NCBI GenBank assembly: GCA_041749275.1
Contig: JBGTBQ010000457.1
Location: forward strand, 1-25,814
DNA: 25,814 nucleotides
Source: JBGTBQ01 sp041749275
Lineage (GTDB): Bacteria > Acidobacteriota > Blastocatellia > Pyrinomonadales > Pyrinomonadaceae
Direction of reading: 5' to 3'
This document shows, piece by piece, positions 7,304 through 15,073 of the stretch. How positions within the stretch are numbered: position 1 is the stretch's first letter; every line of letters begins with the position of its first letter. The position numbers were made by a program, and so were the translations under genes. The notes under the pieces are model-generated. The model was not told the origin of the DNA. It saw nothing but the letters and a program-made list of their open reading frames with translations, and ran no database searches.

Positions 7304-7711
7304 TTAAAGAAGAACGTTGAAGCCCTCTTGCGTGAAATGACCGTCGTGCGTCAGAACATCCGTGACGCCGCGTTGGCGCATGACGCTCATCGAGATGCAA
7401 TCGGTCAGGCTGTAGCCTTTGTCGAGGCGTGATTCGTAGAGGTCTAAGCCGCTTGAGAAAAGTTCTGCTGTTTGCCGGACGACTTCTATCTCTTCGCCGC
7501 GCATGATAGCGCGCACGACCGAAGCCGCCGCCCCTTTAGTGTCAGCCCGAAAGCCGCTGAAATAGCCCAGCACTTCGACTAACACGAGTTCCGTCGTGAC
7601 GAGCCGGACAAGCCCTATTTCATCTTCGACTTTGACGGCTTGTTCGTGCCACTGATCGAGCGGGTTGATTCGTGCTACCCAGAAATGCGTGTCTGCAAAG
7701 ACGGCTGTCAT
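7304..7711 (-). CDS. PIN-domain toxin, VapC-like (between hsdS and hsdM)
   Basis: The product is 135 residues, a normal VapC length. It shows the acidic residues of a PIN ribonuclease: Asp7 in FADTHFW, Glu41/Glu46 in TTELVLVEVL, Asp104 in YSLTDCISM and Asp118/Asp123 in VLTHDGHF. VapC toxins cleave RNA, often tRNA or rRNA. The start ATG overlaps the antitoxin stop in an ATGA, and hsdM begins 6 bases after the toxin stop. Nothing is missing, so it is probably active. The unusual feature is its position inside the restriction-modification operon. Confidence 0.9.
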   Translation of the reverse strand: MTAVFADTHFWVARINPLDQWHEQAVKVEDEIGLVRLVTTELVLVEVLGYFSGFRADTKGAAASVVRAIMRGEEIEVVRQTAELFSSGLDLYESRLDKGYSLTDCISMSVMRQRGVTDVLTHDGHFTQEGFNVLL

Positions 7712-7950
7712 TTCTCTTTCGGCGTGCCGTAAACATAGTGGTCAACATTGTCCGAGCCGTCGGCTGGCAACTCCGCCCAAGATGCCAGCGGAACGGCGCT
7801 TACGATTCGGTCAATGCGCTCAAAAATGCCGAGGCGAGATTTGGGCTTCCGGCCTTCGAGCGATTCGACAAACCGAGACACCTGTTCCTGTTGCTCCGGC
7901 GGCAAGGCGCGCACTTTCTCAATCAGTCGTTCGACTTCGGTTGACATCAT
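7708..7950 (-). CDS. Antitoxin of the hsdM-proximal PIN toxin
   Basis: This small 80-residue protein is directly upstream of the PIN toxin with a 4-base ATGA overlap. The N-terminal part (VERLIEKVRALPPEQQEQVSRFVESLEG) is the short amphipathic helical module common in antitoxins of PIN toxins; the C-terminal part (WAELPADGSDNVDHYVYG) is the likely toxin-wrapping tail. Two adjacent ATGs (7950 and 7947) follow a strong GAGGAG on the minus strand. It lies 47 bases after the hsdS stop. The strong ribosome site suggests more antitoxin than toxin translation. Confidence 0.8.
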   Translation of the reverse strand: MMSTEVERLIEKVRALPPEQQEQVSRFVESLEGRKPKSRLGIFERIDRIVSAVPLASWAELPADGSDNVDHYVYGTPKEK

Positions 7951-7997
7951 TTATCGCACTCCTCGTCCGCGATTGTAGCGGCATCCGTCAACCGAAC

Positions 7998-9716
7998 TCA
8001 AGAAAACAGTCTGCCCGCCGTCTGCCCCGCCGCGCTCTTCGATTTCTGCCGGCGTGCTGTCCGCGGCTTATCGTTCGCGCGTGCGGCGCGTTCCTGCCTG
8101 ATGCGTTCGAGCAGGACGGTGGCTGGCTCGTCCGCCGGGTCTTGCGGGACAAGTTTTCCGGCGAAAGCCTGTTGCAAGATGGACTGGCGCAAACGCTCGG
8201 CTTGTTTGAGACTCTGTGCAATGGTCTGCTCCATCGCGTCGGCAATGGAGAGCAGGCGTTCGACTTCGGAGACGATTTGTTGTTGTTCGGTAAGCGATGG
8301 AAGAGGCACATTAACAGCGCGAATGTCATCTAGGCCAAGACCTGTTTTCGTCGCGCCACGCTGCAATAATTTGAACTGACTTTGGCCTCCTTCTTGTGAG
8401 GCTAAAAACCATGCAAGGAACTCAACGCATATTGTCTTCACAGGTCTTGCAAGTGCAATGTGTTGATTAATGTATGCCTCTTCAATTTGTTCTGGAACGA
8501 CTGCAATCATGCCAACGTCTGCGGTGACGGAAACCAGAACATCCCCGCTTTGAACAAGTGTTCTAGTGCCCTCTGTTCCACTTGGCGGCTGCACTCGTTG
8601 AATTTCAGAGAGGTCAAGTGTAATTGAGTCGTGATCTAAATTCCCCATCCGAATGAACAAAGAGCCAGAGTCAGAATAATGTTTTGCCCAACCCCGTGAA
8701 CCACTTGTAACGAAGGTAAAGAAAGAGTCGCTGATTACCCATATCCATCCTTCTGGCAACTCCGGCAGTTCGCTTGTGTCGGGCGCGGCGGGTTCTTGAT
8801 ACTTCCGTTTCCAATCATCATTCTTCGGCGGCTTGCCTGCGGCTTGCATCTTGGCGAGTTGGTCTCGTTCCCACTTGGCGCGGCGTTCTTCGAGGATGCG
8901 CGCGAGCAAGTCGGCGGCTGGCTCAAGCTCGCCTCTATGAGCTTCGCGCCATCGCTCGGTGAGCTTGCCCGTCACCGCCGCTTTGAGCACTGCTTGACGG
9001 TAACGCCCAAGCTGCGCCCGCGCCTTCCTGAGCGCGTCAACGCCCGCGTCCAGTTTGGTGAACAGCTCTTCGATCTTGGCGACGATGCGTTGTTGTTCGG
9101 GAAGCGGCGGGAGAGAAAATTTGTATGAAAAGATGTCTTTTGGTCTAACTGCTGGATAAAGTGCGCCTTGAACTAACAGGCTCATTTCCGAGATGAAAGT
9201 TTCGGTTTGCACAAGATAGAAAAGTAAGGAAGGGTTTATTTCTATTGCTCTCAGAACGCAGAAGCCTGTTGACCCGATTGCATCTGACATCTCTTGAGGC
9301 AGCAATGCCACGGCGTTCAAGTTAGGGCGAGTCATTGAAACGACTACATCTTGACGCATCAAATGCTGCTTTGCTCTGCTTGGAGCCTCAGACGTGGGTA
9401 AGGTCTTAGGCTCAATAATTCTTTTTGTCTTATTGTCAATGCTACTTATGTCAACATACAAAAACTCTGCACGGTCTGTCGGCGAGCCTTGTTCGATTGA
9501 AGGTTCTACAACTTCACCAATTGTTGTCCATGTCCAACCTTTCGGCAATTCAGGCAAACCATTTGTTTCGCTCATCACGCCGCCAACGCCTCGTTCAGTT
9601 TTTGCTGCTTCCTGTTGGGTGAAATCTTCGACGGGAATCTCCGCAGGCGGCAGACTAAAAACTTTGCCGTGTTCGACAAATAGATTGCCGGGGATTTTCC
9701 ATGCGCGCTTCATCAT
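7998..9716 (-). CDS. hsdS: Type I restriction-modification specificity subunit S
   Basis: HsdS reads the bipartite DNA target. Both target-recognition domains are present: TRD1 from LPELPKGWTWTTIGEV (about 55-200) and TRD2 from LPELPEGWIWV (about 318-475). Each is followed by a conserved helix with PLPEQQRIVAKIEELF (204-219) and SLTEQQQIVSEVERLL (474-489). The frame opens at ATG 9716, overlapping the preceding PIN toxin stop by four bases, but the first 47 residues are not typical of HsdS. The internal ATG at 9575 (MSETNGLPELPKGW) is the more family-like start: there a shifted frame ends KLNEALAA-stop in a TGATG overlap, and a 22-bp repeat of the hsdR 3' end lies at 9579-9600. The upstream 141 bases may thus be insertion debris, or a fused leader. 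Overall assignment is certain, start is not. Confidence 0.93.
   Translation of the reverse strand: MMKRAWKIPGNLFVEHGKVFSLPPAEIPVEDFTQQEAAKTERGVGGVMSETNGLPELPKGWTWTTIGEVVEPSIEQGSPTDRAEFLYVDISSIDNKTKRIIEPKTLPTSEAPSRAKQHLMRQDVVVSMTRPNLNAVALLPQEMSDAIGSTGFCVLRAIEINPSLLFYLVQTETFISEMSLLVQGALYPAVRPKDIFSYKFSLPPLPEQQRIVAKIEELFTKLDAGVDALRKARAQLGRYRQAVLKAAVTGKLTERWREAHRGELEPAADLLARILEERRAKWERDQLAKMQAAGKPPKNDDWKRKYQEPAAPDTSELPELPEGWIWVISDSFFTFVTSGSRGWAKHYSDSGSLFIRMGNLDHDSITLDLSEIQRVQPPSGTEGTRTLVQSGDVLVSVTADVGMIAVVPEQIEEAYINQHIALARPVKTICVEFLAWFLASQEGGQSQFKLLQRGATKTGLGLDDIRAVNVPLPSLTEQQQIVSEVERLLSIADAMEQTIAQSLKQAERLRQSILQQAFAGKLVPQDPADEPATVLLERIRQERAARANDKPRTARRQKSKSAAGQTAGRLFS
9579..9600. repeat. 22-bp direct repeat, copy 1 (at hsdS start)
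   Basis: Identical over 22 bases to 10533-10554, which is the 3' end of hsdR coding the final ELNEALAA. Here, in a frame shifted from the current hsdS ORF, it reads KLNEALAA followed by TGA that overlaps the ATG at 9575. The two copies bracket the antitoxin/PIN pair at 9713-10444. Confidence 0.85.
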
Positions 9717-10177
9717 TTGTGCAAGTTGGGGTTGTCAACGCTCAAGCCTTCAAGCAGCGCCGCCGCGTTCAGCGCATCATCGGCGGAGATGAGTGTGAGC
9801 GCGCTCGCGCCTCGCGCCAATCTGCTCTCGTGTGCATCCAATGCCGCTGCTAATTGCAGCGCATCATAGCCGCGCAAGGCATGTTTTTCCGCCAGTGTTG
9901 CCGCACGTTCAATCAAATCTTTTGTGATTTCAACTCTGCGAAACTTGCCGGTGAAGGCGCGGCGGAATCTGGCGATGGTTTTGGCGGCTGAAGTGGGGCT
10001 GAGAGTCCGTGCACGCTCTCGCCGGGCCAGCGCCGAGACGACCTCAACCAAAGCGATGCGCGCCACATAAATGCGATGAGCCGCGGCAGGCTTGAAGAGG
10101 CTGACGACCCACGTTGTTCCGCTCTCTCTGGCGTAACGCTTGACGAGCGCGCTACTGTCGAAGAAGTAGGCAGCCAC
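9713..10177 (-). CDS. PIN-domain toxin, VapC-like (between hsdR and hsdS)
   Basis: The product is 154 residues. Conserved PIN acidic residues are Asp7 in FFDSSALVKRY, Glu45 in IALVEVVSAL, Asp105 in LRGYDALQLA and Asp133/Asp134 in LISADDALN. The match to the VapC FDSSALVK(R/L)Y class is clear. The start is GTG (10177-10175), immediately after the antitoxin stop (TAAGTG), and the stop overlaps ATG 9716 of the hsdS frame. It is only distantly similar to the other PIN protein in this operon (7304-7711), so the two pairs came in independently rather than by duplication. Presumed activity is RNA cleavage when released from its antitoxin. Confidence 0.9.
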   Translation of the reverse strand: MAAYFFDSSALVKRYARESGTTWVVSLFKPAAAHRIYVARIALVEVVSALARRERARTLSPTSAAKTIARFRRAFTGKFRRVEITKDLIERAATLAEKHALRGYDALQLAAALDAHESRLARGASALTLISADDALNAAALLEGLSVDNPNLHK

Positions 10178-10444
10178 TTACCGCCGCTCCTCGATAATAG
10201 TTTCCGAAAGCGGTTTGCCCTCAACCTCTATCGGTTCAAAGTCTTCTTCCTCGTCCGTGTAATCTGTCGCGTCGGGAAGGCTGATAATGCCTTGAGCTTG
10301 CAATATCCGCTCAACCTCATCTTCGTTAACGGGCTGGCGCGGCGCGGTCGGCTGCTCGACGTTGTGCTTGAGAGCTTCGAGCAGTTCGCGTTGTTTTTCC
10401 AACGGCAGTTTTTGAATCTCTGCGAGCAGTTCCTGCGTGCTCAT
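10178..10444 (-). CDS. Antitoxin of the hsdS-proximal PIN toxin
   Basis: This 88-residue acidic protein begins MSTQELLAEIQKLPLEKQRE, a helical antitoxin N terminus that resembles the other antitoxin in style (L-P-E/L-E-K-Q). The middle has NEDEVERILQAQGII and the C terminus is strongly acidic (YTDEEEDFEPIEV), likely the toxin-binding tail. ATG 10444 is preceded by GGAG about 10 bases upstream on the minus strand; a TTG five codons earlier is less likely. The stop abuts the toxin GTG. It follows the hsdR stop by 84 bases. Confidence 0.8.
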   Translation of the reverse strand: MSTQELLAEIQKLPLEKQRELLEALKHNVEQPTAPRQPVNEDEVERILQAQGIISLPDATDYTDEEEDFEPIEVEGKPLSETIIEERR

Positions 10445-10528
10445 GCCAAAAATCTCCAATCAAGTTGTGGCGCAGATAAACCGAATCCCCAACCTCTGTG
10501 TTGAAATCCTATTCTATCTTCACCTGCT

Positions 10529-13282
10529 TCAAGCCGCCAACGCCTCGTTCAGTTCGTCGAGAATCGTCTCAAGCTCCGCGCCGAAAAGCTGATAGACCTT
10601 GAACGCGCCGCCCTTCTCGTAAAACGGCACGTTCTCGAAATCCTCCATCTCAATCGTCAGCGCGTTGGCAACGTGCTCCCGTATCATCCGCAACCATTCC
10701 AACTGCTCCGGCGTGAACTCGCGCCCCGCGCTTCGCTGCCGCTTCAACCACTCGTTGAAACGCCCTTCGACCGTCACGTCCCAAGTTTCCAGCACCGGCG
10801 TCTTATCAATCTCAAAGCGCAACAACGAAACCAGATCGGTCAAGAGCTTCCGCACGCCAGCGCCGCGCACCTTCGACTTCTCCAACTGCTCGTAAGCCGC
10901 CCACACCTGTTGCGGCGCGAGGTTGTACGGCGGGCGCGCAATCGCCTCCGCCAACTCCCTGACCGCTGTTTCAGTCAAACGCCGCTTGCCGTAAGGCTGG
11001 CTGTAAAAAATCTGCAACGCCGTCAACTCGTCGCGGTTCTCCGCAATAAACTTTCTGAACGTCTCAACGGTCGAGCGCGCACGCTCCTTCGCCGCCTCGT
11101 CAAACCCCGCGCCGAGCAACTCATCCTGCGTCACCGTGTCAATAATCTGCTCGGTCTGCTGCTTGAGCCGTTTGATCGTCTCGCGCAAGCCGGGATTATC
11201 AAAGGGCGCGCAGGCCGCTTCGGTCAACTTCTCCGTCGCCTGCTCAACCTGCGCTTTGGTCGGCGTATCTGTGCCGAACATCTCAAAGGCTTTCGCTTCT
11301 TGCGCGTCCGCGTCAATCGCCTGCAAGAGATTTCCGACGAGTGTTCGCAAAGCCACGCCGCCCGATGCCTTCTCAATCTCCTTGCGCTCGTCGTCCTTCA
11401 ACTTGCGATCCAGCCGCGCCAGACGATTAGCCAGCGACGAAATGGTGTCCTCATCCCTGAAACCAAGCTGGACGGATTCAAGCAACCTCGCAAACGGCAC
11501 GCTCCGCTTACGCTCCAACGGGCGCGAATCCGTCTTGTCGCCTTCACAGACGCCGACCGCATCAACAATCACAAAATGCGTCTTGCTCGGCGCGTCAGTC
11601 GTCACGTTATGAAATTCAGTCTCGGAGATGACGCGCGTCCCGCGCCCTTTCATCTGCTCGAAGTACACGCCCGATTTCACGTCGCGCATGAAGAGCAGGC
11701 ATTCGAGCGGCTTGATGTCCGTCCCCGTCGAGATCATGTCAACGGTGACGACAATGCGCGGGTTGTAAGAGTTGCGAAAGTCCGAGATCATCGTTTCAGG
11801 ACTCTCGCCCGTCGTGCGATAGGTAATCTTCTTGCAGAAATCGTTGCCCTTGCCAAAGACCTCGCGGACGATATGCACAATGTCTTCCGCGTGGCTATCG
11901 TCTTTGGCGAAAACTAATGTCTTCGGCACTTCCGTCCGACCGGGAAAGATTTCCGTGAACAGCCTGTCCCTGAATGTCTGTATGACTTTTCTAATCTGAC
12001 TGGGAACGACCACGCTCCGATCAAGCTGGCTGGCCTCGTATTTCAAAGACTTGTCTAACTTCTGCCAACGCACCTTGCGCGTCTGCCTGTCCCGCACGTC
12101 AACATAAAATCCCGCCGCGACCTCGCCGCCCTGCTCCGTCGCCTTCGTGCGAATACGATAGACCTCATAGCCGACGTTGACGCCATCCGCGACCGCGCGT
12201 TCGTGGCTGTATTCCGTCACAAGATTCTGATTGAAAAAACCTATCGTCTGCTTCGAGGGCGTCGCTGTCAGTCCAATCAAGGAAGCATCGAAATACTCAA
12301 GCACCTGCCGCCAGAGGTTATAGATTGAGCGGTGACATTCATCCGTCACGATAAAATCAAACGCCTCAATCGGGGTCTTCGGATTGTAAGAGACTGTGAA
12401 CGGTTGAGCATCTTCGTCAACCATCTCTCCGAGTGGCCGTTCTTCATTCTCTTCCGCAAACTCAGGCTCGCCACTGAGCATTGAATAGAACCGTTGAATC
12501 GTCGTGATGCAGACCTGTGCCTCACTGTCCAGCGTGTTCGATCTCAGGTGCTGGACGTTGTAAAGCTCCGTGAACTTGCGCCCGTCGTCCGGCGTGCGGT
12601 ACTGGTCAAACTCGGTGAAGGCTTGTTTGCCCAGTGTGCGACGGTCAACCAGAAAGAGCACGCGCTTCGCTCCGGCAAACTTGATGAGGCGATAAATGAA
12701 GCTCACGGCGGTGTAAGTCTTACCGCTCCCCATCGTCATCTGTAAGAGAGAGCGCGGCCTGTCAGCCGCGAACGATTCTTCCAGATTCTCTATTGCCTCG
12801 ACCTGACACTCCCGCAGTCCAACCGTATTGAGCGCAGGCATCCTCTGTAATCTGCCGCGAAGCGTGTCCGGCTTCTCAAACCAGCTACCCAAAGTCTCCG
12901 GGCGATGAAAGGCGAAAACCCTGCGGGAGCGTGAATCAGGATCGTTGATGTCTCTGAAAAACGTCTCTTCGCCCGTGCTTTCATAATGAAAGCGCATCGG
13001 CTTGGCTAATGGGGGCAATCCTTTTGGGGTGCTTGTTAAGTAGCGATTAGATTGCTCGGCCACGCCGCTCAAGGTCGTCCCAACCGGCTTTGCTTCAATC
13101 ACGCCGACCGGCTTGCGGTCAATGAAAAGAAGGTAGTCAACAGGCCCACTTTCCAACGGCCACTCACGGACAGCAACGCCCGCGCCCGCGCCGAGATTGA
13201 GTTTCGTTCTATCTTGAACGATCCAGCCGCAGGACGTTAATAGCTTATCAATTTGAATGCGTGAGAGATGTTCGGGCGTCAT
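10529..13282 (-). CDS. hsdR: Type I restriction enzyme endonuclease/translocase subunit R (EcoEI-like)
   Basis: The product is 917 residues. The N-terminal PD-(D/E)xK nuclease has VDYLLFI (Asp49) and VIEAKP (Glu63, Lys65). The superfamily 2 motor follows: Walker A TMGSGKT (183-189), DECH (314-317) and TATP (339-342), with motif VI-like FEQMKGRGTRVI further on. The C-terminal region (about 600-917) has the EcoEI-type R-subunit helices that dock on the methylase. It translocates DNA and cuts unmodified targets. The start at 13282 is 18 bases after the stop of the HTH gene and lacks a good ribosome site, suggesting coupling. All catalytic motifs are intact. The final codons (ELNEALAA) are the source of the 22-bp repeat found near hsdS. 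Confidence 0.95.
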   Translation of the reverse strand: MTPEHLSRIQIDKLLTSCGWIVQDRTKLNLGAGAGVAVREWPLESGPVDYLLFIDRKPVGVIEAKPVGTTLSGVAEQSNRYLTSTPKGLPPLAKPMRFHYESTGEETFFRDINDPDSRSRRVFAFHRPETLGSWFEKPDTLRGRLQRMPALNTVGLRECQVEAIENLEESFAADRPRSLLQMTMGSGKTYTAVSFIYRLIKFAGAKRVLFLVDRRTLGKQAFTEFDQYRTPDDGRKFTELYNVQHLRSNTLDSEAQVCITTIQRFYSMLSGEPEFAEENEERPLGEMVDEDAQPFTVSYNPKTPIEAFDFIVTDECHRSIYNLWRQVLEYFDASLIGLTATPSKQTIGFFNQNLVTEYSHERAVADGVNVGYEVYRIRTKATEQGGEVAAGFYVDVRDRQTRKVRWQKLDKSLKYEASQLDRSVVVPSQIRKVIQTFRDRLFTEIFPGRTEVPKTLVFAKDDSHAEDIVHIVREVFGKGNDFCKKITYRTTGESPETMISDFRNSYNPRIVVTVDMISTGTDIKPLECLLFMRDVKSGVYFEQMKGRGTRVISETEFHNVTTDAPSKTHFVIVDAVGVCEGDKTDSRPLERKRSVPFARLLESVQLGFRDEDTISSLANRLARLDRKLKDDERKEIEKASGGVALRTLVGNLLQAIDADAQEAKAFEMFGTDTPTKAQVEQATEKLTEAACAPFDNPGLRETIKRLKQQTEQIIDTVTQDELLGAGFDEAAKERARSTVETFRKFIAENRDELTALQIFYSQPYGKRRLTETAVRELAEAIARPPYNLAPQQVWAAYEQLEKSKVRGAGVRKLLTDLVSLLRFEIDKTPVLETWDVTVEGRFNEWLKRQRSAGREFTPEQLEWLRMIREHVANALTIEMEDFENVPFYEKGGAFKVYQLFGAELETILDELNEALAA
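10533..10554. repeat. 22-bp direct repeat, copy 2 (hsdR 3' end)
   Basis: Identical to 9579-9600. It lies within the last codons of hsdR, 4 bases before the end of the stop codon. The copies are 954 bp apart in the same orientation. Confidence 0.85.
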
Positions 13283-13300
13283 TGAGAGAATTGAATAGGC

Positions 13301-13540
13301 TCAACGCTTCTTTCGCGCTTTGCCGTGACCGTTGCCCTTATTGCTTGGCTTCCTATCTTGAGACTGCTTCGGCGGTCTGCCGGGCTTACGCACAGCGACG
13401 AGCTTCAGATCATCCTCATTGATGAGGTATGTCCCGGCGAGCATCTGCGCCGGTAGCCGCCCTTCCCGGATCAACACCTGAACGCGCGTCTGATGAACGC
13501 CCAGCCGGGCGGCGGCGTCGGCTGTGGTAAGCAGTTTCAT
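13301..13540 (-). CDS. Small helix-turn-helix DNA-binding protein with AT-hook-like tail
   Basis: The product is 79 residues. MKLLTTADAAARLGVHQTRVQVLIREGRLPAQ is an excisionase/MerR-like winged HTH start, followed by GTYLINEDDLKLVA, which closes the fold. The tail has RKPGRPPK, an AT-hook-like motif, and many Lys/Arg. ATG 13540 follows AGAAGAGG by a short spacer. A much longer frame reaching 13996 runs antisense through the recombinase and is not credible. It is the first gene of the leftward restriction operon and faces the recombinase remnant, so it could repress its own divergent promoters or act as an excision factor (RDF). Role is inferred. Confidence 0.85.
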   Translation of the reverse strand: MKLLTTADAAARLGVHQTRVQVLIREGRLPAQMLAGTYLINEDDLKLVAVRKPGRPPKQSQDRKPSNKGNGHGKARKKR

Positions 13541-13546
13541 GCCTCT

Positions 13547-13576
13547 TCTATACCCTTTCCGCAAATTATCTGTCAA
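13547..13576 (-). promoter_or_regulatory. Leftward sigma70-like promoter of the HTH-hsdR operon
   Basis: On the minus strand, TTGACA (13576-13571) and TATAGA (13552-13547) are separated by 18 bases. The -10 box ends only 6 bases before ATG 13540, so transcription would begin at or near the start codon and the mRNA would be leaderless or nearly so. A 7-bp inverted repeat AAATTAT (13563-13569) / ATAATTT (13582-13588) straddles this -35 box and is a candidate operator for the HTH protein. Confidence 0.55.
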
Positions 13577-13589
13577 TGCAAATAATTTC

Positions 13590-13619
13590 TTGACACATCT
13601 ATCTGTATTCGCATATAGT
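13590..13619 (+). promoter_or_regulatory. Rightward sigma70-like promoter of the recombinase remnant
   Basis: TTGACA (13590-13595) and TATAGT (13614-13619) are separated by 18 bases. Its -35 box is 13 bases from that of the leftward promoter, so the two are back to back and could share an operator. AGGAGT (13645-13650) precedes ATG 13660 by 9 bases. Confidence 0.65.
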
Positions 13620-13659
13620 TTTGTGTGTCGAAATACTCTTGAATAGGAGTTATGCGGAG

Positions 13660-13779
13660 ATGCTGAACATAGATGAAAACAGGATGCAGCGAGTGATCCA
13701 AGAGGCATTCGACAAGGTTTCCGGCTCGCGCCGACATCCGCGCCGGTTTGTTTCAAGCTGTAATCGTTTATGCGATTGA
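13660..13779 (+). pseudogene. 39-codon ORF at the broken recombinase 5' end
   Basis: It has a good promoter and ribosome site and begins MLNIDENRMQRVIQEAFDKV, which looks like genuine coding sequence. From about 13725 it runs out of frame through recombinase codons and stops at 13779. The recombinase frame becomes convincing at about 13731 (ADIRAGLFQAVIVYAIDRL). The best reading is a deletion that joined the first part of the integrase gene, or of a small gene before it, to the middle of the integrase with a frame change. Confidence 0.5.
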
Positions 13780-15073
13780 TCGGTTGAGCAGGAACATTGC
13801 ACACCTCGCCATCCTGTCGGAAGAGTGTGAGCGGGCCGGGTGTCGCCTCGTCTTCGTCACCGAGGAACTCGATAACACGGCGGAGGGCAAGCTTTTGCAA
13901 TCGGTCAAAGCTTACGTCGCCGAAATCGAGCGGCAGAAGATCAAAGAGCGGACGTTGCGCGGCAAGCACTCTCGCTTGCTCGCGGGTAAGATTCACAACT
14001 TGGGGCGCGAACTGTACGGCTACCGGCGGGACAAAGAGCGGGGTGTGCGCGTGCTTTACGAACCGGAGGCCCGCGTCGTCTCACAGATATTCCAGTGGGT
14101 CGCTGCGGAAGCTGCCGGCATCAATACTGTCGCCAAGCGGCTGAATGAGGCGGGAGTGCCTTCGCCGTGGGCGAGTAAGGGCGAAGGACGGAGCGGCTGG
14201 AATACGGCGTGCATTCGCGGCATCCTGCACAACCCCAATTACAAGGGCGAGTCAGTGCAGTGGAGGTATCACACGGTCAAGAAACGAACTAAGCTCCGGC
14301 CCGAAAGCGAGAACGTCCACCTGCCGGAAGGCATCACGCCCGCCATCGTCGCGCCGGAGGTCTGGCAACGAGCACAAGAAAGGCTGGCGACAAACAAGGG
14401 CGAGGCAAGGCGCAACGAGACTCGCCCCTACCTGCTACGCGGTCACATCACTTGCGCCAACTGTGAGGGGCGGATGTATCCCATGCCTAACGGCCCACGT
14501 GAGAAACCACGGCGTTATTACCGCTGCCCCAAAACCGCCCACGGTTTGGGATGTCGCGCGCTCGCCGTCCCTGCTGACCTGTGCGAAGCGTGGGCTTGGG
14601 AAGAGGTAAAGCGTTTCCTTCAGAACCCCGACCTTATCGCAGCCGAAGCGGAGCGGTTACAGACAGAAGGTGTCGAGTCGCATCTTGTTCAGGATCGTGA
14701 GACGGCCCAACGTGCGCTTGAACGCTCCACGCATGGCATCGGGCGTCTCGTCAGGCGTTTGCGCGAGGCCGACGATGAATTGGCCGCGATCATTGAACGC
14801 GAGGTATTGCAAGCCGAACGCGAGAAGCAACAAATCCTCTCTATGCTCGCTGACCTTGACGCGCGTATCGCGCAGCAAGAGCAAGCGGCGATCAACCTCC
14901 GCAGCCTGTACGATTACTGCCGCGACGTGGAGCGGGAGTTGGAGACGTTAGATTTCGCCGAAAGACGGCTGGCGCTCGAAGCCCTCGGCGCTTCGGTGGT
15001 CGCATCGGGCCGTGATTGGAAGCTGGACGCTAATTTGCCTTTTGGCGACGTTGAACTGAGAAGATTTTATTGA
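13748..15073 (+). CDS. Large serine recombinase (integrase), N-terminally truncated
   Basis: The open frame has 441 codons from a poor TTG start. It begins inside the resolvase catalytic domain (FQAVIVYAIDRLSRN), so the beta-strand carrying the nucleophilic serine and the first roughly 60-70 residues are absent. Present are the rest of the catalytic domain, the long helix (EIERQKIKERTLRGKHSR, 59-76), the recombinase domain (LYGYRRD to NPNYKGESVQWR, about 89-173), a zinc ribbon (CANC 236-239, Cys260, Cys269) and a C-terminal coiled coil. Intact relatives integrate phages and islands at a single attB. This copy cannot catalyse strand exchange. Its 3' end overlaps a broken host gene, the expected position next to an attachment site. 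Confidence 0.85.
   Translation: MFQAVIVYAIDRLSRNIAHLAILSEECERAGCRLVFVTEELDNTAEGKLLQSVKAYVAEIERQKIKERTLRGKHSRLLAGKIHNLGRELYGYRRDKERGVRVLYEPEARVVSQIFQWVAAEAAGINTVAKRLNEAGVPSPWASKGEGRSGWNTACIRGILHNPNYKGESVQWRYHTVKKRTKLRPESENVHLPEGITPAIVAPEVWQRAQERLATNKGEARRNETRPYLLRGHITCANCEGRMYPMPNGPREKPRRYYRCPKTAHGLGCRALAVPADLCEAWAWEEVKRFLQNPDLIAAEAERLQTEGVESHLVQDRETAQRALERSTHGIGRLVRRLREADDELAAIIEREVLQAEREKQQILSMLADLDARIAQQEQAAINLRSLYDYCRDVERELETLDFAERRLALEALGASVVASGRDWKLDANLPFGDVELRRFY

Noticed and set aside
10673..11917. 414-codon plus-strand open frame
   Set aside because: It is antisense to hsdR, Leu/Arg-rich with no motif; hsdR has complete catalytic motifs in the other strand.
13541..13996. N-terminal extension of the HTH protein to 231 residues
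   Set aside because: It would run antisense through the recombinase and both promoters; the HTH fold and ribosome site support ATG 13540.
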